Shown: piece by piece, positions 28,018 to 36,598 of the stretch
Numbering within the stretch: the stretch's first letter is position 1
Layout of the letters: every line of letters starts with the position of its first letter
NCBI RefSeq assembly: GCF_001013905.1
Contig: NZ_LN831790.1
Location: forward strand, 6,028,001-6,092,000
Direction of reading: 5' to 3'
Length of the DNA: 64,000 nt
Origin: Streptomyces leeuwenhoekii
GTDB lineage: Bacteria > Actinomycetota > Actinomycetes > Streptomycetales > Streptomycetaceae
The notes under the pieces: model-generated
Seen by the model: the letters and a program-made list of their open reading frames with translations, nothing else
What the model was told of the DNA's origin: nothing
Databases searched by the model: none
Translations under genes and position numbers: made by a program

Positions 28018-29400
28018 ATGACGCCTTCCGCCGCACCGCCGCCCGCCGAGCCCGCCCGGCTCGCCGACCTCGTCGTCACCGGCTGTACCGTCCTCCTGCA
28101 CGACGACCGGGAGCGGATCGTGTTCCAGGAGGACGCCGCCGTCGTCGTCCGTGACGGAGTGATCGATTCCGTGACCCCGGCCGCCGCCGTCGCCGCCCTG
28201 CCCGCCCGTGAGCGGATCGACGCGCGCGGACAGGTCGCCATGCCGGGGCTGATCAACTGCCACACGCACGCACCGATGGCCGCGCTGCGCGGACTCGCCG
28301 AGGACCTGCCCACCGAGGAGTGGTTCAACGACGTCGTCTGGCCCGTCGAGTCCAACCTCACCGGACGGGACGTCGAACTGGGCGCCCGGCTCGCCTGCGC
28401 GGAGATGATCCGCGGCGGCGTGACCTGCTTCGCCGACCACTACTTCCGGATGGACACGGTCGCCGCCGTCGTCGCCGAGTGCGGTCTGCGGGCCCATCTG
28501 GGCCAGGCGTTCTTCTCCTCGCAGGGCGCCCGCGGCCGGGAGGAGTCCCTTCAGTTCGCGCTGCGCCACCGGGGAGGCGCCGGCGGGCGCGTCACCACCG
28601 CCCTCGCCCCGCACGCCCCCTACACCGTGGACGACGCCGGCCTCGCCGCCACCGCGGAACTCGCCCACGCCCACGACCTGCCCGTGCACCTCCACGCCGC
28701 CGAGAACCGCGCCCAGACCGACGCCAGCCTCGCCCGGCACGGCGCCACCCCCGTCGAGGTCCTGGAACGCACCGGGATCCTCGGCACCGACGTCCTCATC
28801 GCGCACGGCACCGGCATCGTCGAACGCGACCTCCCGGTGCTCGCGCGCGCGGGAGGCCGTACGGCGGTCGCCACCGCGCCCCGGGGGTACCTCAAGTTCG
28901 CCTGGCCCACCACCACACCCGTCCGTGCCCTGCGCGACCTCGGCATCCCGGTGGGACTGGCCACGGACGGCGCCGCCTCCAACAACTCCCTCGACGTGTG
29001 GGAGTCGATGGCCCTCACCTCCTTGGTGCAGAAGTCCGCCGAAGGCGACCCCCGGTGGCTGACCGCACGCCAGGCCCTGCACCACGCCACGCTGCAGAGC
29101 GCCCGCGCGCTCGGGCTGGAGGAGGTGGTGGGCGGGATCGCCGCGGGGCGCCGGGCCGACATCGTCCTCGTCGACCTCACCGGCCCGCACACCCAGCCCG
29201 TCCACGATCTCGCCGCCACCCTGGTGCACAGCGCCCGGTCCTCCGACGTCCGCACCACGATCGTCGACGGGCGGATCCTGATGCGTGACCGGGAACTGCT
29301 CACCCTGGACGTGCCGGCCGTCGTGCGGGAGCTGGGGGAGCGGCTGCCCGCCCTCGTGGACCGCGGCCACGGCAGACGCGTCCAGCGGTACGACACCTGA
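28018..29400 (+). CDS. amidohydrolase (SAH/MTA deaminase-like)
   Basis: A 460-residue metal-dependent deaminase/hydrolase of the TrzN/SsnA/MtaD type. The metal-binding CHTHAP (His82, His84) is in the pattern GLINCHTHAPMAALRGLAEDLP, which matches adenosyl-homocysteine/methylthioadenosine deaminases well. Further ligands appear as HLHAAE near 224 and IAHGTG near 263, and the aspartate in LATDGAASNNSLDVWE near 320. The Asp-Gly-Ala-Ala-Ser-Asn-Asn run is a family hallmark. Cyclic amidine deamination of a purine compound is most likely; guanine or s-triazine substrates cannot be excluded. ATG 28018 lies six bases after a TACGTT box, so a leaderless mRNA is possible. Confidence 0.88.
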   Translation: MTPSAAPPPAEPARLADLVVTGCTVLLHDDRERIVFQEDAAVVVRDGVIDSVTPAAAVAALPARERIDARGQVAMPGLINCHTHAPMAALRGLAEDLPTEEWFNDVVWPVESNLTGRDVELGARLACAEMIRGGVTCFADHYFRMDTVAAVVAECGLRAHLGQAFFSSQGARGREESLQFALRHRGGAGGRVTTALAPHAPYTVDDAGLAATAELAHAHDLPVHLHAAENRAQTDASLARHGATPVEVLERTGILGTDVLIAHGTGIVERDLPVLARAGGRTAVATAPRGYLKFAWPTTTPVRALRDLGIPVGLATDGAASNNSLDVWESMALTSLVQKSAEGDPRWLTARQALHHATLQSARALGLEEVVGGIAAGRRADIVLVDLTGPHTQPVHDLAATLVHSARSSDVRTTIVDGRILMRDRELLTLDVPAVVRELGERLPALVDRGHGRRVQRYDT

Positions 29401-29804
29401 GGTCCGGCCCTCTCGCGCACTCAGAGCCCGCGCACGTCGTGCGCGGTCGTGTCCCGGGCGCCGTTCACCGAGGTCCACCCCTGCTCGACCTACGCGCGGC
29501 CTCGACGGCCTCGGCTCCACCGCCGCCCTGCCGGACCTGACCGCGCTCGGCCGGCAGGGGGAGAGGGAGGAGCCCCAGGGGCGCGCGACGGCTCTCGGCG
29601 CGCCTGCGGGAAGCGGGCGGACCGGGTGTGACGACGAGTACGAGGAGCGGCGCGGAGAGTGAGAAGGGCGGCCGAAAGGCGGGCACTTTCCTCACTCGTC
29701 GCGGTGAACGGGTGTCAACTACGTCTCAGTACCGTCACCGCCCGAGGCGTATGCCCCATGGTTGGCGTTTAACTCTACGAGTAAGCGCTACCTGGAGGTG
29801 CAGG
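29401..29804. other. intergenic stretch with one hairpin
   Basis: About 400 bases without a convincing gene. A near-perfect palindrome at 29428-29446 (CCGCGCACG/CGTGCGCGG) just after the amidohydrolase may terminate it. The part near 29700-29800 is less GC-rich and probably holds the promoter of the small gene at 29805. Confidence 0.5.
29428..29446 (+). terminator. possible amidohydrolase terminator
   Basis: Nine-base arms CCGCGCACG and CGTGCGCGG around one base, 28 bases after the stop. Confidence 0.5.
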
Positions 29805-29990
29805 GTGAACGGGCGAACAGTGCTCGAACGCTTCCCCGCCGGCGGCCCGCGCGGGTCCTGGCCGGCGGAGGAGTTCGCCCATGCGCGGCGTCTGGAGGGC
29901 TTGCCCGCGGAGGTCGTCATGGATCTCGCGACGGACATGTTCCTGGTGATCGTCCGCGCCGGCGACACCGCCGGCGACGCCGCCGCCTGA
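29805..29990 (+). CDS. small hypothetical protein, 61 residues
   Basis: A small gene with an excellent ribosome binding site: GGAGG six bases before the GTG at 29805. The product begins VNGRTVLERFPAGGPRG, then a charged, helical middle (SWPAEEFAHARRLEGLPAEVVMDL) and a hydrophobic end MFLVIVRAG. No signal peptide and no known domain. Similar-looking short proteins occur singly in Streptomyces, but function is unknown. The upstream 100 bases are lower in GC than average (TTTAACTCTACGAGTAAG), suggesting its own promoter. Confidence 0.6.
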   Translation: MNGRTVLERFPAGGPRGSWPAEEFAHARRLEGLPAEVVMDLATDMFLVIVRAGDTAGDAAA

Positions 29991-30156
29991 CGACCGCCGG
30001 GCGCGGACGGCGGCGGTCGCGCGGTGCGGCGAGGGAGCCCGGTGGCCGGTCGCGCGGCGAGGGCGGCGCGGGTTCGGGCCGTACGACGTCACCGGCCGTC
30101 CCGGCCGGAGGGTGCCCGGCCCCGCGGGGCGCCGCCGTGCCGGAGCGGCCCGTTCG

Positions 30157-32103
30157 TCAGTCCGCCTCCGGAGCGGGCACGGGCGCCCTGTGGAACTGCT
30201 CCGCCTGGAGGGAGTACAGCTCCGCGTAGACGCCGCCGGCCGCCAGCAGCTCCTCGGGGGTGCCGGACTCCACCAGCCGGCCCTGGTCGAGGACGTGCAC
30301 CAGATCCGCGTGACGCACGGACGCCAGCCGGTGGGTGATCAGGACGACCGTCTGCCCGCTGTCCGCCAGGGCGCGGATCGTGTCGAAGACCTCCAGCTCC
30401 GCCCGGGCGTCCAGGGCCGCCGTCGGCTCGTCCACGATGAGGATGCGACCCCGCCGGTAGGCGGCGCGGGCGATCCCGAGGCGCTGCCACTGACCGCCCG
30501 ACAACTGGTGGCCGCCGCTGAAGTTGCGGGCCAGCAGGGTGTTCAGCCCGCGCGGCAGGTCCGCGACGACCTCCTCGGCCCCGGCCTCGGCGACCGCGGC
30601 GGTCACCCGCTCGTCGTCCACCGGCACCGAGGCGCGGCCCACGGCCACGTTCACCCGGGCCGTGAACGGCCACCGCTTGAAGTCCTGCGCCACCATCGCG
30701 ATCCGCTCGGCGAGGGCGTGCCGGTCGGCCGCCGCCGCGTCCACGCCGTCCCACAGAATCCGGCCCCGGTCGGGGGTGTACAGCCCGGCGAGCAGCTTCA
30801 CCAGGGTCGTCTTGCCCGAGCCGTTCTCCCCGACGAGCGCGATGATCCGGCCCAGCGGCAGGGTCAGCGTCACGTCGTCGAGGGCGGGGCGGGCCGCGTC
30901 GCCGGGGTAGCGGAAGGTGACGTTCTCGAAGCGGATCTCGCGCGGGTCCTCGGGCAGCGCCACGCCGCCGGACGGAACGGCCCACCCGGCCGCCTCGCTG
31001 TACAGCCGCTCCAGATCGCCCACGAACAGGGCTTCCTCGTGCAGCGCGTTGACCTCCACCACGAGCGTCTCCAGGCTCTGTGAGCCGGTACGGATCGCGA
31101 TCACCGCCGTGCCCGCCACCGACAGCGCCATCGCGCCGCCCAGCAGCAGCCCGCCGAGCGTGGCGTACGTCGCCACCGTCGCCATCCCCGTCCAGGCCGC
31201 CGCGATCAGGCCGGTGCGCGCCGCGAGCCGGGCCAGCCGGGCCTGTTCCGCCTCCGCCGTCTCCGACATGGCGCGGAAGTGCCGCAGCAGGAATCCCCCG
31301 ACCCCGTGGACACGGATCTCCGGCGCCGCCTCCGGCTCGATGAGCAGGCTGCCGAGCAGCCGTCCCGCGCGCGCGTGCTGCACCCAGGCGTGGAAGGACT
31401 CGTAGCGGCGGCGGGCGACGGTCAGCGCGCTCCACGCGCTCGGCAGGGTCATGGTCACCAGCAGCGGCAGCAGCACCGGGTGCAGCACGGTCAGCACACC
31501 GGCCGCCGCGACCAGCGAGATCATCGCGTTGATCACGCGTGTGCCGTACATGATCATGCGGCGGGCGGAGGCGGCGCCGTACTGGGCGGTGTCCAGCAGT
31601 TTGTGGAAGGCGTGGTCCTCGATCGCGGCCAGCTCCACGTTCGCGGCCCGCTCCAGATACTGCTCGGTGGCCACGCGCTCCACCTTGGGCTCCAGCCGCC
31701 CGGTGGCGTAGGTGCTGACCGCCCGCAGCACGGCCGCCACCGCCGTCACGGCGGCGACGGTGGCCAGCGCGGGAGCGGCGCCGCGCAGCCGCTCCTCGAT
31801 CGGGCCGTCCGCCATCAGCCGGCCCAGCACGCTGTTGACCGCCAGCAGGCTCACCGCCTGCGCCATGCCCCGGCCCGCCTCCACGGTCAGCACCGTCCGC
31901 GCGGCACGCCGGTCGGCCTGCCGGGCGAGGCGGAAGCTGGCCCCGAGCAGGGCGGGCAGCCGGACGATCATGGCCCGGAAACCCAGCTCCAGGAACGCGT
32001 CGGCGTGCTGGCTCCAGCCCATGTCGTAGCGGAGCGGGCCGCCGAAGAGCAGCCGCTCCGACTCGGACACCCCGGCCGTGTCCGTGTCGCGTCTCTTCCG
32101 CAC
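30157..32103 (-). CDS. ABC transporter, fused permease and ATPase
   Basis: A 648-residue half-transporter of the exporter type: an N-terminal six-helix domain (about residues 60-330) and a C-terminal nucleotide-binding domain. Walker A is GENGSGKTT near residue 428, the signature LSGGQWQRLGIARA near 545, Walker B ILIVDEPTAALD and the switch histidine in VVLITHRLASV. The transmembrane region is unusual in sequence, with long soluble stretches (ERVATEQYLERAANVELAAIED, in part), like the group annotated as lantibiotic or multidrug exporters. It has no neighbour partner, so it probably works as a homodimer. The GTG start at 32103 follows GGGAGG by six bases. Substrate unknown. Confidence 0.9.
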   Translation of the reverse strand: MRKRRDTDTAGVSESERLLFGGPLRYDMGWSQHADAFLELGFRAMIVRLPALLGASFRLARQADRRAARTVLTVEAGRGMAQAVSLLAVNSVLGRLMADGPIEERLRGAAPALATVAAVTAVAAVLRAVSTYATGRLEPKVERVATEQYLERAANVELAAIEDHAFHKLLDTAQYGAASARRMIMYGTRVINAMISLVAAAGVLTVLHPVLLPLLVTMTLPSAWSALTVARRRYESFHAWVQHARAGRLLGSLLIEPEAAPEIRVHGVGGFLLRHFRAMSETAEAEQARLARLAARTGLIAAAWTGMATVATYATLGGLLLGGAMALSVAGTAVIAIRTGSQSLETLVVEVNALHEEALFVGDLERLYSEAAGWAVPSGGVALPEDPREIRFENVTFRYPGDAARPALDDVTLTLPLGRIIALVGENGSGKTTLVKLLAGLYTPDRGRILWDGVDAAAADRHALAERIAMVAQDFKRWPFTARVNVAVGRASVPVDDERVTAAVAEAGAEEVVADLPRGLNTLLARNFSGGHQLSGGQWQRLGIARAAYRRGRILIVDEPTAALDARAELEVFDTIRALADSGQTVVLITHRLASVRHADLVHVLDQGRLVESGTPEELLAAGGVYAELYSLQAEQFHRAPVPAPEAD

Positions 32104-32320
32104 CGGTGGCCTCCCCCGATCGTGGACGAACGGCCACTATCGCGGCGCCGGCCCGGCCGGGGCAGGGCGCGTACGGCGTCACACCGCGGCGCGCGGGCGC
32201 ACGCCGAGCGGCACGGTCCCGCCGAGCGGCACCCTGGCCCGGGGACGCACGGGCGGCGGGGCGGGGTCGCGCCCGCGGCACGGCCGCGGGCGCGGGTCCG
32301 GGCCGGCGCCGCCCGGGCGC

Positions 32321-32767
32321 CTACGCGCTCACCGGCCGCGACCAGGCCGGAGTCGTCCCGGTCAGTCGGCACAGCGCCAGATAGAGCGGGATGGGCGGGG
32401 TGTAGGGGACGGTGCCGTCCGGGCGGTGGATGAGGCCGGGCAGGCGCGGGGCCTCGGGGACGACCGCGCCGGCGGCGTAGTGGGCGGGGGCGGGCCAGTC
32501 CAGGGCGTAGTCGGAGTCGGACGGGACGATCCACCACCAGTGCGCCTGGTCGGCGTAGACGCACCCCACCCGGGGCAGCCGAGGCATGACCAGGGGTCCG
32601 AAGCGGGCGGGGACGGCGACCGCGTCACATCCCAGCGGCGCCGTCATGCCGTCCGGCACGGGAAGCCGGCGGGGTCCGTCCGCGCCCGGCCCGCGCAGTT
32701 CGCGCTGGAGGCGGACCAGCGTGTCCAGTCCGAGCACGCGGGCGCCGGACAACGGCGTCACAGCCAT
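32321..32767 (-). CDS. conserved hypothetical protein linked to the anti-sigma-type ATPase
   Basis: A 148-residue soluble protein with no known domain. It contains PRVGCVYADQAHWWWIVPSDSDYALDW (in part VGCVYADQAHWWWIVPS) and ends with PPIPLYLALCRLTG. Proteins like this occur regularly next to HATPase/XRE/DUF397 clusters in Streptomyces. Its ATG at 32767 overlaps the stop of the ATP-binding protein gene by ten bases, so the two are translationally coupled. Function unknown. Confidence 0.75.
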   Translation of the reverse strand: MAVTPLSGARVLGLDTLVRLQRELRGPGADGPRRLPVPDGMTAPLGCDAVAVPARFGPLVMPRLPRVGCVYADQAHWWWIVPSDSDYALDWPAPAHYAAGAVVPEAPRLPGLIHRPDGTVPYTPPIPLYLALCRLTGTTPAWSRPVSA

Positions 32768-33558
32768 GCGGCCCTCGTTTCATGGTGTGTCTGATTCTCT
32801 CCGTGCCCCGGCTGCGCGGCACCGGTCCCGCCGGAGTCACCGGTCCCTACGGACCTGCCGGAGTCACCGCTTCCGGCGGACTCACCGGACGCGCCGGAGC
32901 CCTCGGGCTTGCCGGAGCCACCGGGCTTCCCGGAGTCACCGGACTTGTCGGACCCGCCGGTGTCGCCCGCGTCGCCCTGTCCGCCGGACGTGCCCGGCTT
33001 GGGACGGGTGCCCCAGCCCAGGTCGCCACGGGGTTCGGACGAAGGTTCGCAGGGGGATCCGGTCGGCTGGTGCGGGACGCCGGCCGTGCGCGGCAGCTCG
33101 GCCCAGACCAGCAGTCCCGGGCCGTGCTCGTGGGCGCCCCAGGCATGCGACAGGGCGTCGACGAGAAGCAGCCCCCGGCCGTGCTCGTCCTCCGGCTGCC
33201 GCCGGGCGGCCTCGGGCCGCCCGGAGCCGCATCCCTCGTCGCGTACGGCTATGCGCACCAGATCGTCGCCGTCGTGCAGTTCGCACACGACACGGCGGCC
33301 GGCGGTGTGCACTATCGCGTTGGTGACCAGCTCGGAGACGACCAGGGCCGCGGTGTCGCAGGTGTCCTCGCACACCGACCAGCCGGTCAGCCGGGCCCGC
33401 GTCAGCCGTCTGGCCTGCGCGGGCGAGCCCGGATGCGCGGCCAGTTCGAAGCGGAACCGGCGCTCGGAGGCGGCCCTGGCGGGCCCGGCTCCCGAAGCGG
33501 CACCGAGTCCGGAGGGGGCCCCGGTGGCGTCTGTTCCTAAAGGCGCGGACGGAATCAC
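32758..33558 (-). CDS. anti-sigma-type HATPase (SpoIIAB/RsbW-like)
   Basis: An HATPase_c domain protein of the RsbW/SpoIIAB kind, widely paired with XRE and DUF397 genes in Streptomyces. The N-box is VSELVTNAIVHTAG, the G1 box RDEGCGSG and the G2 box EHGRGLLLVDALSHAWG, all intact. Residues after about 165 form a long Gly/Ser/Asp tail with many GxSGxS units, which is unusual and probably disordered. Start: several GTG codons are possible; I use 33558 (VIPSAP), with 33567 close by. It diverges from the XRE gene at 33816 over a palindrome-rich gap. Its partner sigma or anti-anti-sigma factor is not in the window. Confidence 0.82.
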   Translation of the reverse strand: MIPSAPLGTDATGAPSGLGAASGAGPARAASERRFRFELAAHPGSPAQARRLTRARLTGWSVCEDTCDTAALVVSELVTNAIVHTAGRRVVCELHDGDDLVRIAVRDEGCGSGRPEAARRQPEDEHGRGLLLVDALSHAWGAHEHGPGLLVWAELPRTAGVPHQPTGSPCEPSSEPRGDLGWGTRPKPGTSGGQGDAGDTGGSDKSGDSGKPGGSGKPEGSGASGESAGSGDSGRSVGTGDSGGTGAAQPGHGENQTHHETRAAWL

Positions 33559-33583
33559 GCCTGCCACTATCGCCCTGCCCGGA

Positions 33584-33619
33584 ACACTTGGCAAGTGTCA
33601 CTCTGAACATTGCAGAGTG
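33584..33619. promoter_or_regulatory. paired inverted repeats between the HATPase and XRE genes
   Basis: ACACTTG-G-CAAGTGT (33584-33598) is a perfect 7+1+7 palindrome. It is followed directly by CACTCTG-N7-CAGAGTG (33599-33619). Placed between two divergent genes, they are likely operators for the XRE regulator. Confidence 0.65.
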
Positions 33620-33815
33620 TTGTGTGACGGCGTTGACGGGCGTGGCACACTGCTCGCAACAGCACGTCGAGCGGCGCCACTTCGGATCGCCGGAGGCCCG
33701 GCCGGGCCTTCGAAATCGCTTTCGAATGGCGCCGCCGGGCTGTGGGCAGACTGTCGGCGCGCGGGCGCGGCCGTCCTGCCCCTCGCCCATACCGGACTCT
33801 TCGTGGAGGTGGAGC

Positions 33816-34676
33816 GTGAGTGAGCCGCGGTCCGCGCCGACGGTCGGCCAGGTCATCCTCGGCCGACGCCTGCTGGACCTGCGGGAACGCGCCGGGATGA
33901 AGCGCGAGGAGGCCGCACGCATCCTCCGCGTCGCCCCCGCCACGGTCCGCCGTATGGAGACGGCCGAGGTCGCCCTCAAGATCCCGTACCTCCAGTTGCT
34001 GCTGAAGGCGTACGGCGTCCCCGACGAGGAGGCCGAGGCCTTCGTCGAGCTGGCCGAGGAGGCCAACAAGCCCGGGTGGTGGCAGCGGTTCCACGACATC
34101 CTCCCCGGCTGGTTCTCCATGTACGTCAGCCTGGAGGGCGCGGCGAGTCTCATCCGCAGCTACGATCCCCACTTCGTCCCCGGTCTGCTGCAGACGGAGG
34201 AGTACGCGCGCGGGGTGCTGACCTCGGGCGCCATCGGCCAGACCCGCCCCGACGACATCGAACGCCATGTCGCCCTGCGCATGCGGCGCCAGGAACTCCT
34301 CACGCGCGAGGACGCGCCCCGGCTGTGGGCCGTGATGGACGAGACCGCGCTGCGGCGCCCGGTCGGCGGGCCCGAGGTGATGCGGGCCCAGATCGACAAG
34401 CTGCTGGAAGCCACGAAGCTGCCCCACGTGACCTTGCAGGTCGCCCAGTTCGCGACCGGGCCGCACCCCGGCACGTACGGGCCCTTCGTGCTGTTCCGGT
34501 TCGCCATGCCGGAGCTCCCGGACATGGTCTACAGCGAGTACCTGACCGGCGCCGTCTATCTGGACGCGCGCACCGAGGTGGCGGCCCACCTGGAGGTCAT
34601 GGACCGCATGGCGGCACTGGCCGCCACGGCACAACGCACGAAGGAGATCCTCCAGGATCTCCGCAAGGAGCTGTGA
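33816..34676 (+). CDS. XRE-family regulator with DUF5753 domain
   Basis: A 286-residue helix-turn-helix protein of the Streptomyces-specific XRE/DUF5753 type. The HTH is at about residues 13-60 (LGRRLLDLRERAGMKREEAARIL with PATVRRMETAEV). The DUF5753 part (about 95-275) shows LIRSYDPHFVPGLLQTEEYAR, the classic family start, and VYSEYLTGAVYLD. Such proteins, like WhiJ, pair with a small DUF397 protein and a HATPase and influence development or antibiotic production. The GTG 33816 follows GGAGGTGGAGC. The next gene starts at the base after its stop. Confidence 0.92.
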   Translation: MSEPRSAPTVGQVILGRRLLDLRERAGMKREEAARILRVAPATVRRMETAEVALKIPYLQLLLKAYGVPDEEAEAFVELAEEANKPGWWQRFHDILPGWFSMYVSLEGAASLIRSYDPHFVPGLLQTEEYARGVLTSGAIGQTRPDDIERHVALRMRRQELLTREDAPRLWAVMDETALRRPVGGPEVMRAQIDKLLEATKLPHVTLQVAQFATGPHPGTYGPFVLFRFAMPELPDMVYSEYLTGAVYLDARTEVAAHLEVMDRMAALAATAQRTKEILQDLRKEL

Positions 34677-34952
34677 ATGGAAAGCATCGTCACCCAGCCC
34701 GTGCCGCGGATCCGCAACGAGCGGATCTACAACGGCATGCCTGCCCGTGAGCTGGGCAGCGAGGGCTGGCACAAGCCGTGGAGCGGCGGCAACGGAGGTA
34801 ATTGCCTGGAGGCCATGAAGCTCGCCGACGGCCGGATCGCCCTGCGCCAGTCCACCGACCCCGACGGGCCGGCCCTGATATACACCTCCGACGAGATGAC
34901 GGCCTTCATCCAGGGGGCCAAGGCGGGGGTGGCGGACTTCCTGCTGTCCTGA
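34677..34952 (+). CDS. DUF397-domain protein (partner of the XRE regulator)
   Basis: A 91-residue DUF397 protein. The core reads GWHKPWSGGNGGNCLEAMKLADGRIALRQS followed by PALIYTSDEMTAFIQGAKAGVADFLL (shown partly as WHKPWSGGNGGNCLEAM and YTSDEMTAFIQGAKAG), the typical W-x-K/S-P-W-S-G-x-N-G-G-N-C-L-E-A pattern. These small proteins bind and modulate their XRE partner. ATG 34677 follows the TGA of the regulator with no gap, so the two are cotranslated. The N-terminal 24 residues (VPRIRNERIYNGMPARELG) are an extension ahead of the core. Confidence 0.93.
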   Translation: MESIVTQPVPRIRNERIYNGMPARELGSEGWHKPWSGGNGGNCLEAMKLADGRIALRQSTDPDGPALIYTSDEMTAFIQGAKAGVADFLLS

Positions 34953-35045
34953 CCCGCGTTCAGCGGCTTGTTGTTAATCCTGATGCACGGCGACGCACCC
35001 GGTGGACCCGGTACCTTTCCCCCCGCCCATCGCAGGTAGCAGAAG

Positions 35046-35089
35046 CGGACGGCGGGGGCGCACGCCCTGACGTGTGCCCCCGCCGTCCG
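35046..35089. terminator. bidirectional terminator between DUF397 and MocR genes
   Basis: Eighteen-base arms at 35046-35063 and 35072-35089 pair with one G-U, with an eight-base loop. It can serve both converging genes. Confidence 0.9.
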
Positions 35090-35117
35090 TTCTCCCCGGC
35101 ATCCGTCTCCCTCCGGC

Positions 35118-36551
35118 TCACCGCGGTGGCGGGAGCACTCCGCACAGGGCGTCCAGCGCGGCCTGATACGCGTGGTCGGAGGGGGTCGCGTAGCCCACGA
35201 CGAGTCCGTCCCCGGGCGGAAGGCCACTCTCCGGGTGCCGGAAGTCCGCAAGCCCGTCCAGCGCGATGCCCTGCCGGGCGGCGGCCTCCAGGGTGGCGCG
35301 CTCGGTGCCGGGAGGAAGCCGCAGCACCGCGTGGAGCCCGGCCGCGACGCCCGTTACCTCGATGTGCGGCGCCCGCGCGGCGAGCGCCTGGACCAGGCGG
35401 TTGCGGCGTGCGCGGTAACGCTGCCGCATCCGCCGTACATGACGGTCGTACGCCCCGGAGGCGATGAGATCGGCCAGGCAGAGCTGATCGAGGACGCTCG
35501 CCCACGCCTCACGCTCGCCCTTGGCAGCGAGCACGCCGCCGACATACCGCTCCGGCAGCACCATCCAGCCCAGCCGCACCGCGGGCGACAGGGTCTTGCT
35601 GACCGACCCGAGGTGGATCACCCGCTCGGGATCGAGCCCCTGGAGGGCGCCGACGGGCTTGCGGTCGTAGCGGAACTCTCCGTCGTAGTCGTCCTCCAGG
35701 ACCGGTCCGCCCCGCGCGCGTGCCCAGTCGACCACGGTGGCGCGGCGCTCCGGGTGCAGCGGCCCGCCGGTCGGGAACTGATGCGCGGGTGTCAACAGCA
35801 CGGCCCGCTCGCGCCCCAGCCGGGCGACGAGGGCCCCGTGTGCGTCGATCGGCAGCGGGACCGTCCGCACACCGGCGTCCCTCAGCAGCCGCCGGTGGAA
35901 ACCCAGACCGTACCCCTCCACGGCCAGCGGACCGCGCAGCACCCCGCCGCCTCCGGCCCTGTCCTGCCCGAACAGCAGACGCAGCGCGTGCGCGACCCCG
36001 GAGCAGATCACGATCCGGCCCGGCTCGGCACGCACCCCGCGCGTGCGCGCCAGATACTCCGCCAGCGCTTCCCGCAGTTCCCCGCGCCCGGCCGGATCGC
36101 CGGGGCCGAACACCTCGTTGGGCGCCTTCTGGAGGGCACGCCGGTAGGAGGCGAGCCAGGCCGCGCGCGGGAACGCCGACACGTCCGGAGTGCCCTGCCG
36201 CAGATCGTGCCGTGGCCCCCGCGCGCGGGGAGGCGCTTCCCGGGGCACGCGTGCGGCGGACTGGAGCGGCAGGGTCCGTTCCGCCACCCGGGTGCCCGAG
36301 CCCTGCCGGGCGGTCAGCCAGCCCTCCGCGACCAGTTCCGCGTACGCGTCGGCCACCGTGTTGCGCGCGACGCCGAGGTCCGCGGCGAGCGAGCGGTACG
36401 GCGGCAGCCGCGTGCCGGGAGCGAGCCGGCCGCCGCGTACGGCCTCGCGCAGCGCACGGATGAGCGCGGCCCGCCGCCCGCCCGGACCGGACAGCTCCAG
36501 ATGCAGGTCGGCGCCGATCCGCTCGGCGTGATTGACCCACGATTCCGCCAT
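35118..36551 (-). CDS. MocR/PdxR-type regulator (GntR-HTH fused to aminotransferase fold)
   Basis: A 477-residue MocR-type regulator. The N-terminal GntR winged helix (about residues 17-85) includes REAVRGGRLAPGTRLPPYRSLAADLGVARNT in part (LPPYRSLAADLGVARNTV). The rest is a fold-type I aminotransferase domain that binds PLP: DDYDGEFRYD and SVSKTLSPAVRLGWMVLP, where the lysine forms the Schiff base. PdxR members sense PLP; other MocR proteins sense various amines. The ATG at 36551 lies eight bases behind a TAGGGT box, so the mRNA is probably leaderless. It diverges from an AhpD-like gene with only 47 bases between, its likely target. Confidence 0.92.
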   Translation of the reverse strand: MAESWVNHAERIGADLHLELSGPGGRRAALIRALREAVRGGRLAPGTRLPPYRSLAADLGVARNTVADAYAELVAEGWLTARQGSGTRVAERTLPLQSAARVPREAPPRARGPRHDLRQGTPDVSAFPRAAWLASYRRALQKAPNEVFGPGDPAGRGELREALAEYLARTRGVRAEPGRIVICSGVAHALRLLFGQDRAGGGGVLRGPLAVEGYGLGFHRRLLRDAGVRTVPLPIDAHGALVARLGRERAVLLTPAHQFPTGGPLHPERRATVVDWARARGGPVLEDDYDGEFRYDRKPVGALQGLDPERVIHLGSVSKTLSPAVRLGWMVLPERYVGGVLAAKGEREAWASVLDQLCLADLIASGAYDRHVRRMRQRYRARRNRLVQALAARAPHIEVTGVAAGLHAVLRLPPGTERATLEAAARQGIALDGLADFRHPESGLPPGDGLVVGYATPSDHAYQAALDALCGVLPPPR

Positions 36552-36598
36552 GGGAATGCACCCTACAGCCGGTCTTTGCGGTCCGTAGGTTGAGCGGC
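36552..36598. promoter_or_regulatory. shared divergent promoter region of the MocR regulator and AhpD-like gene
   Basis: Minus -10 TAGGGT eight bases before the MocR ATG and plus -10 TAGGTT (36585-36590 region) seven bases before the ATG at 36599 bound an imperfect palindrome CCTACAG...CCGTAGG. Inside it two CGGTC direct repeats (GCCGGTCTTTGCGGTCC) resemble MocR binding half-sites. Confidence 0.6.

Noticed and set aside
29465..29695. 76-codon frame on the minus strand
   Set aside because: Pro/Arg-rich, no ribosome binding site, no recognised domain.
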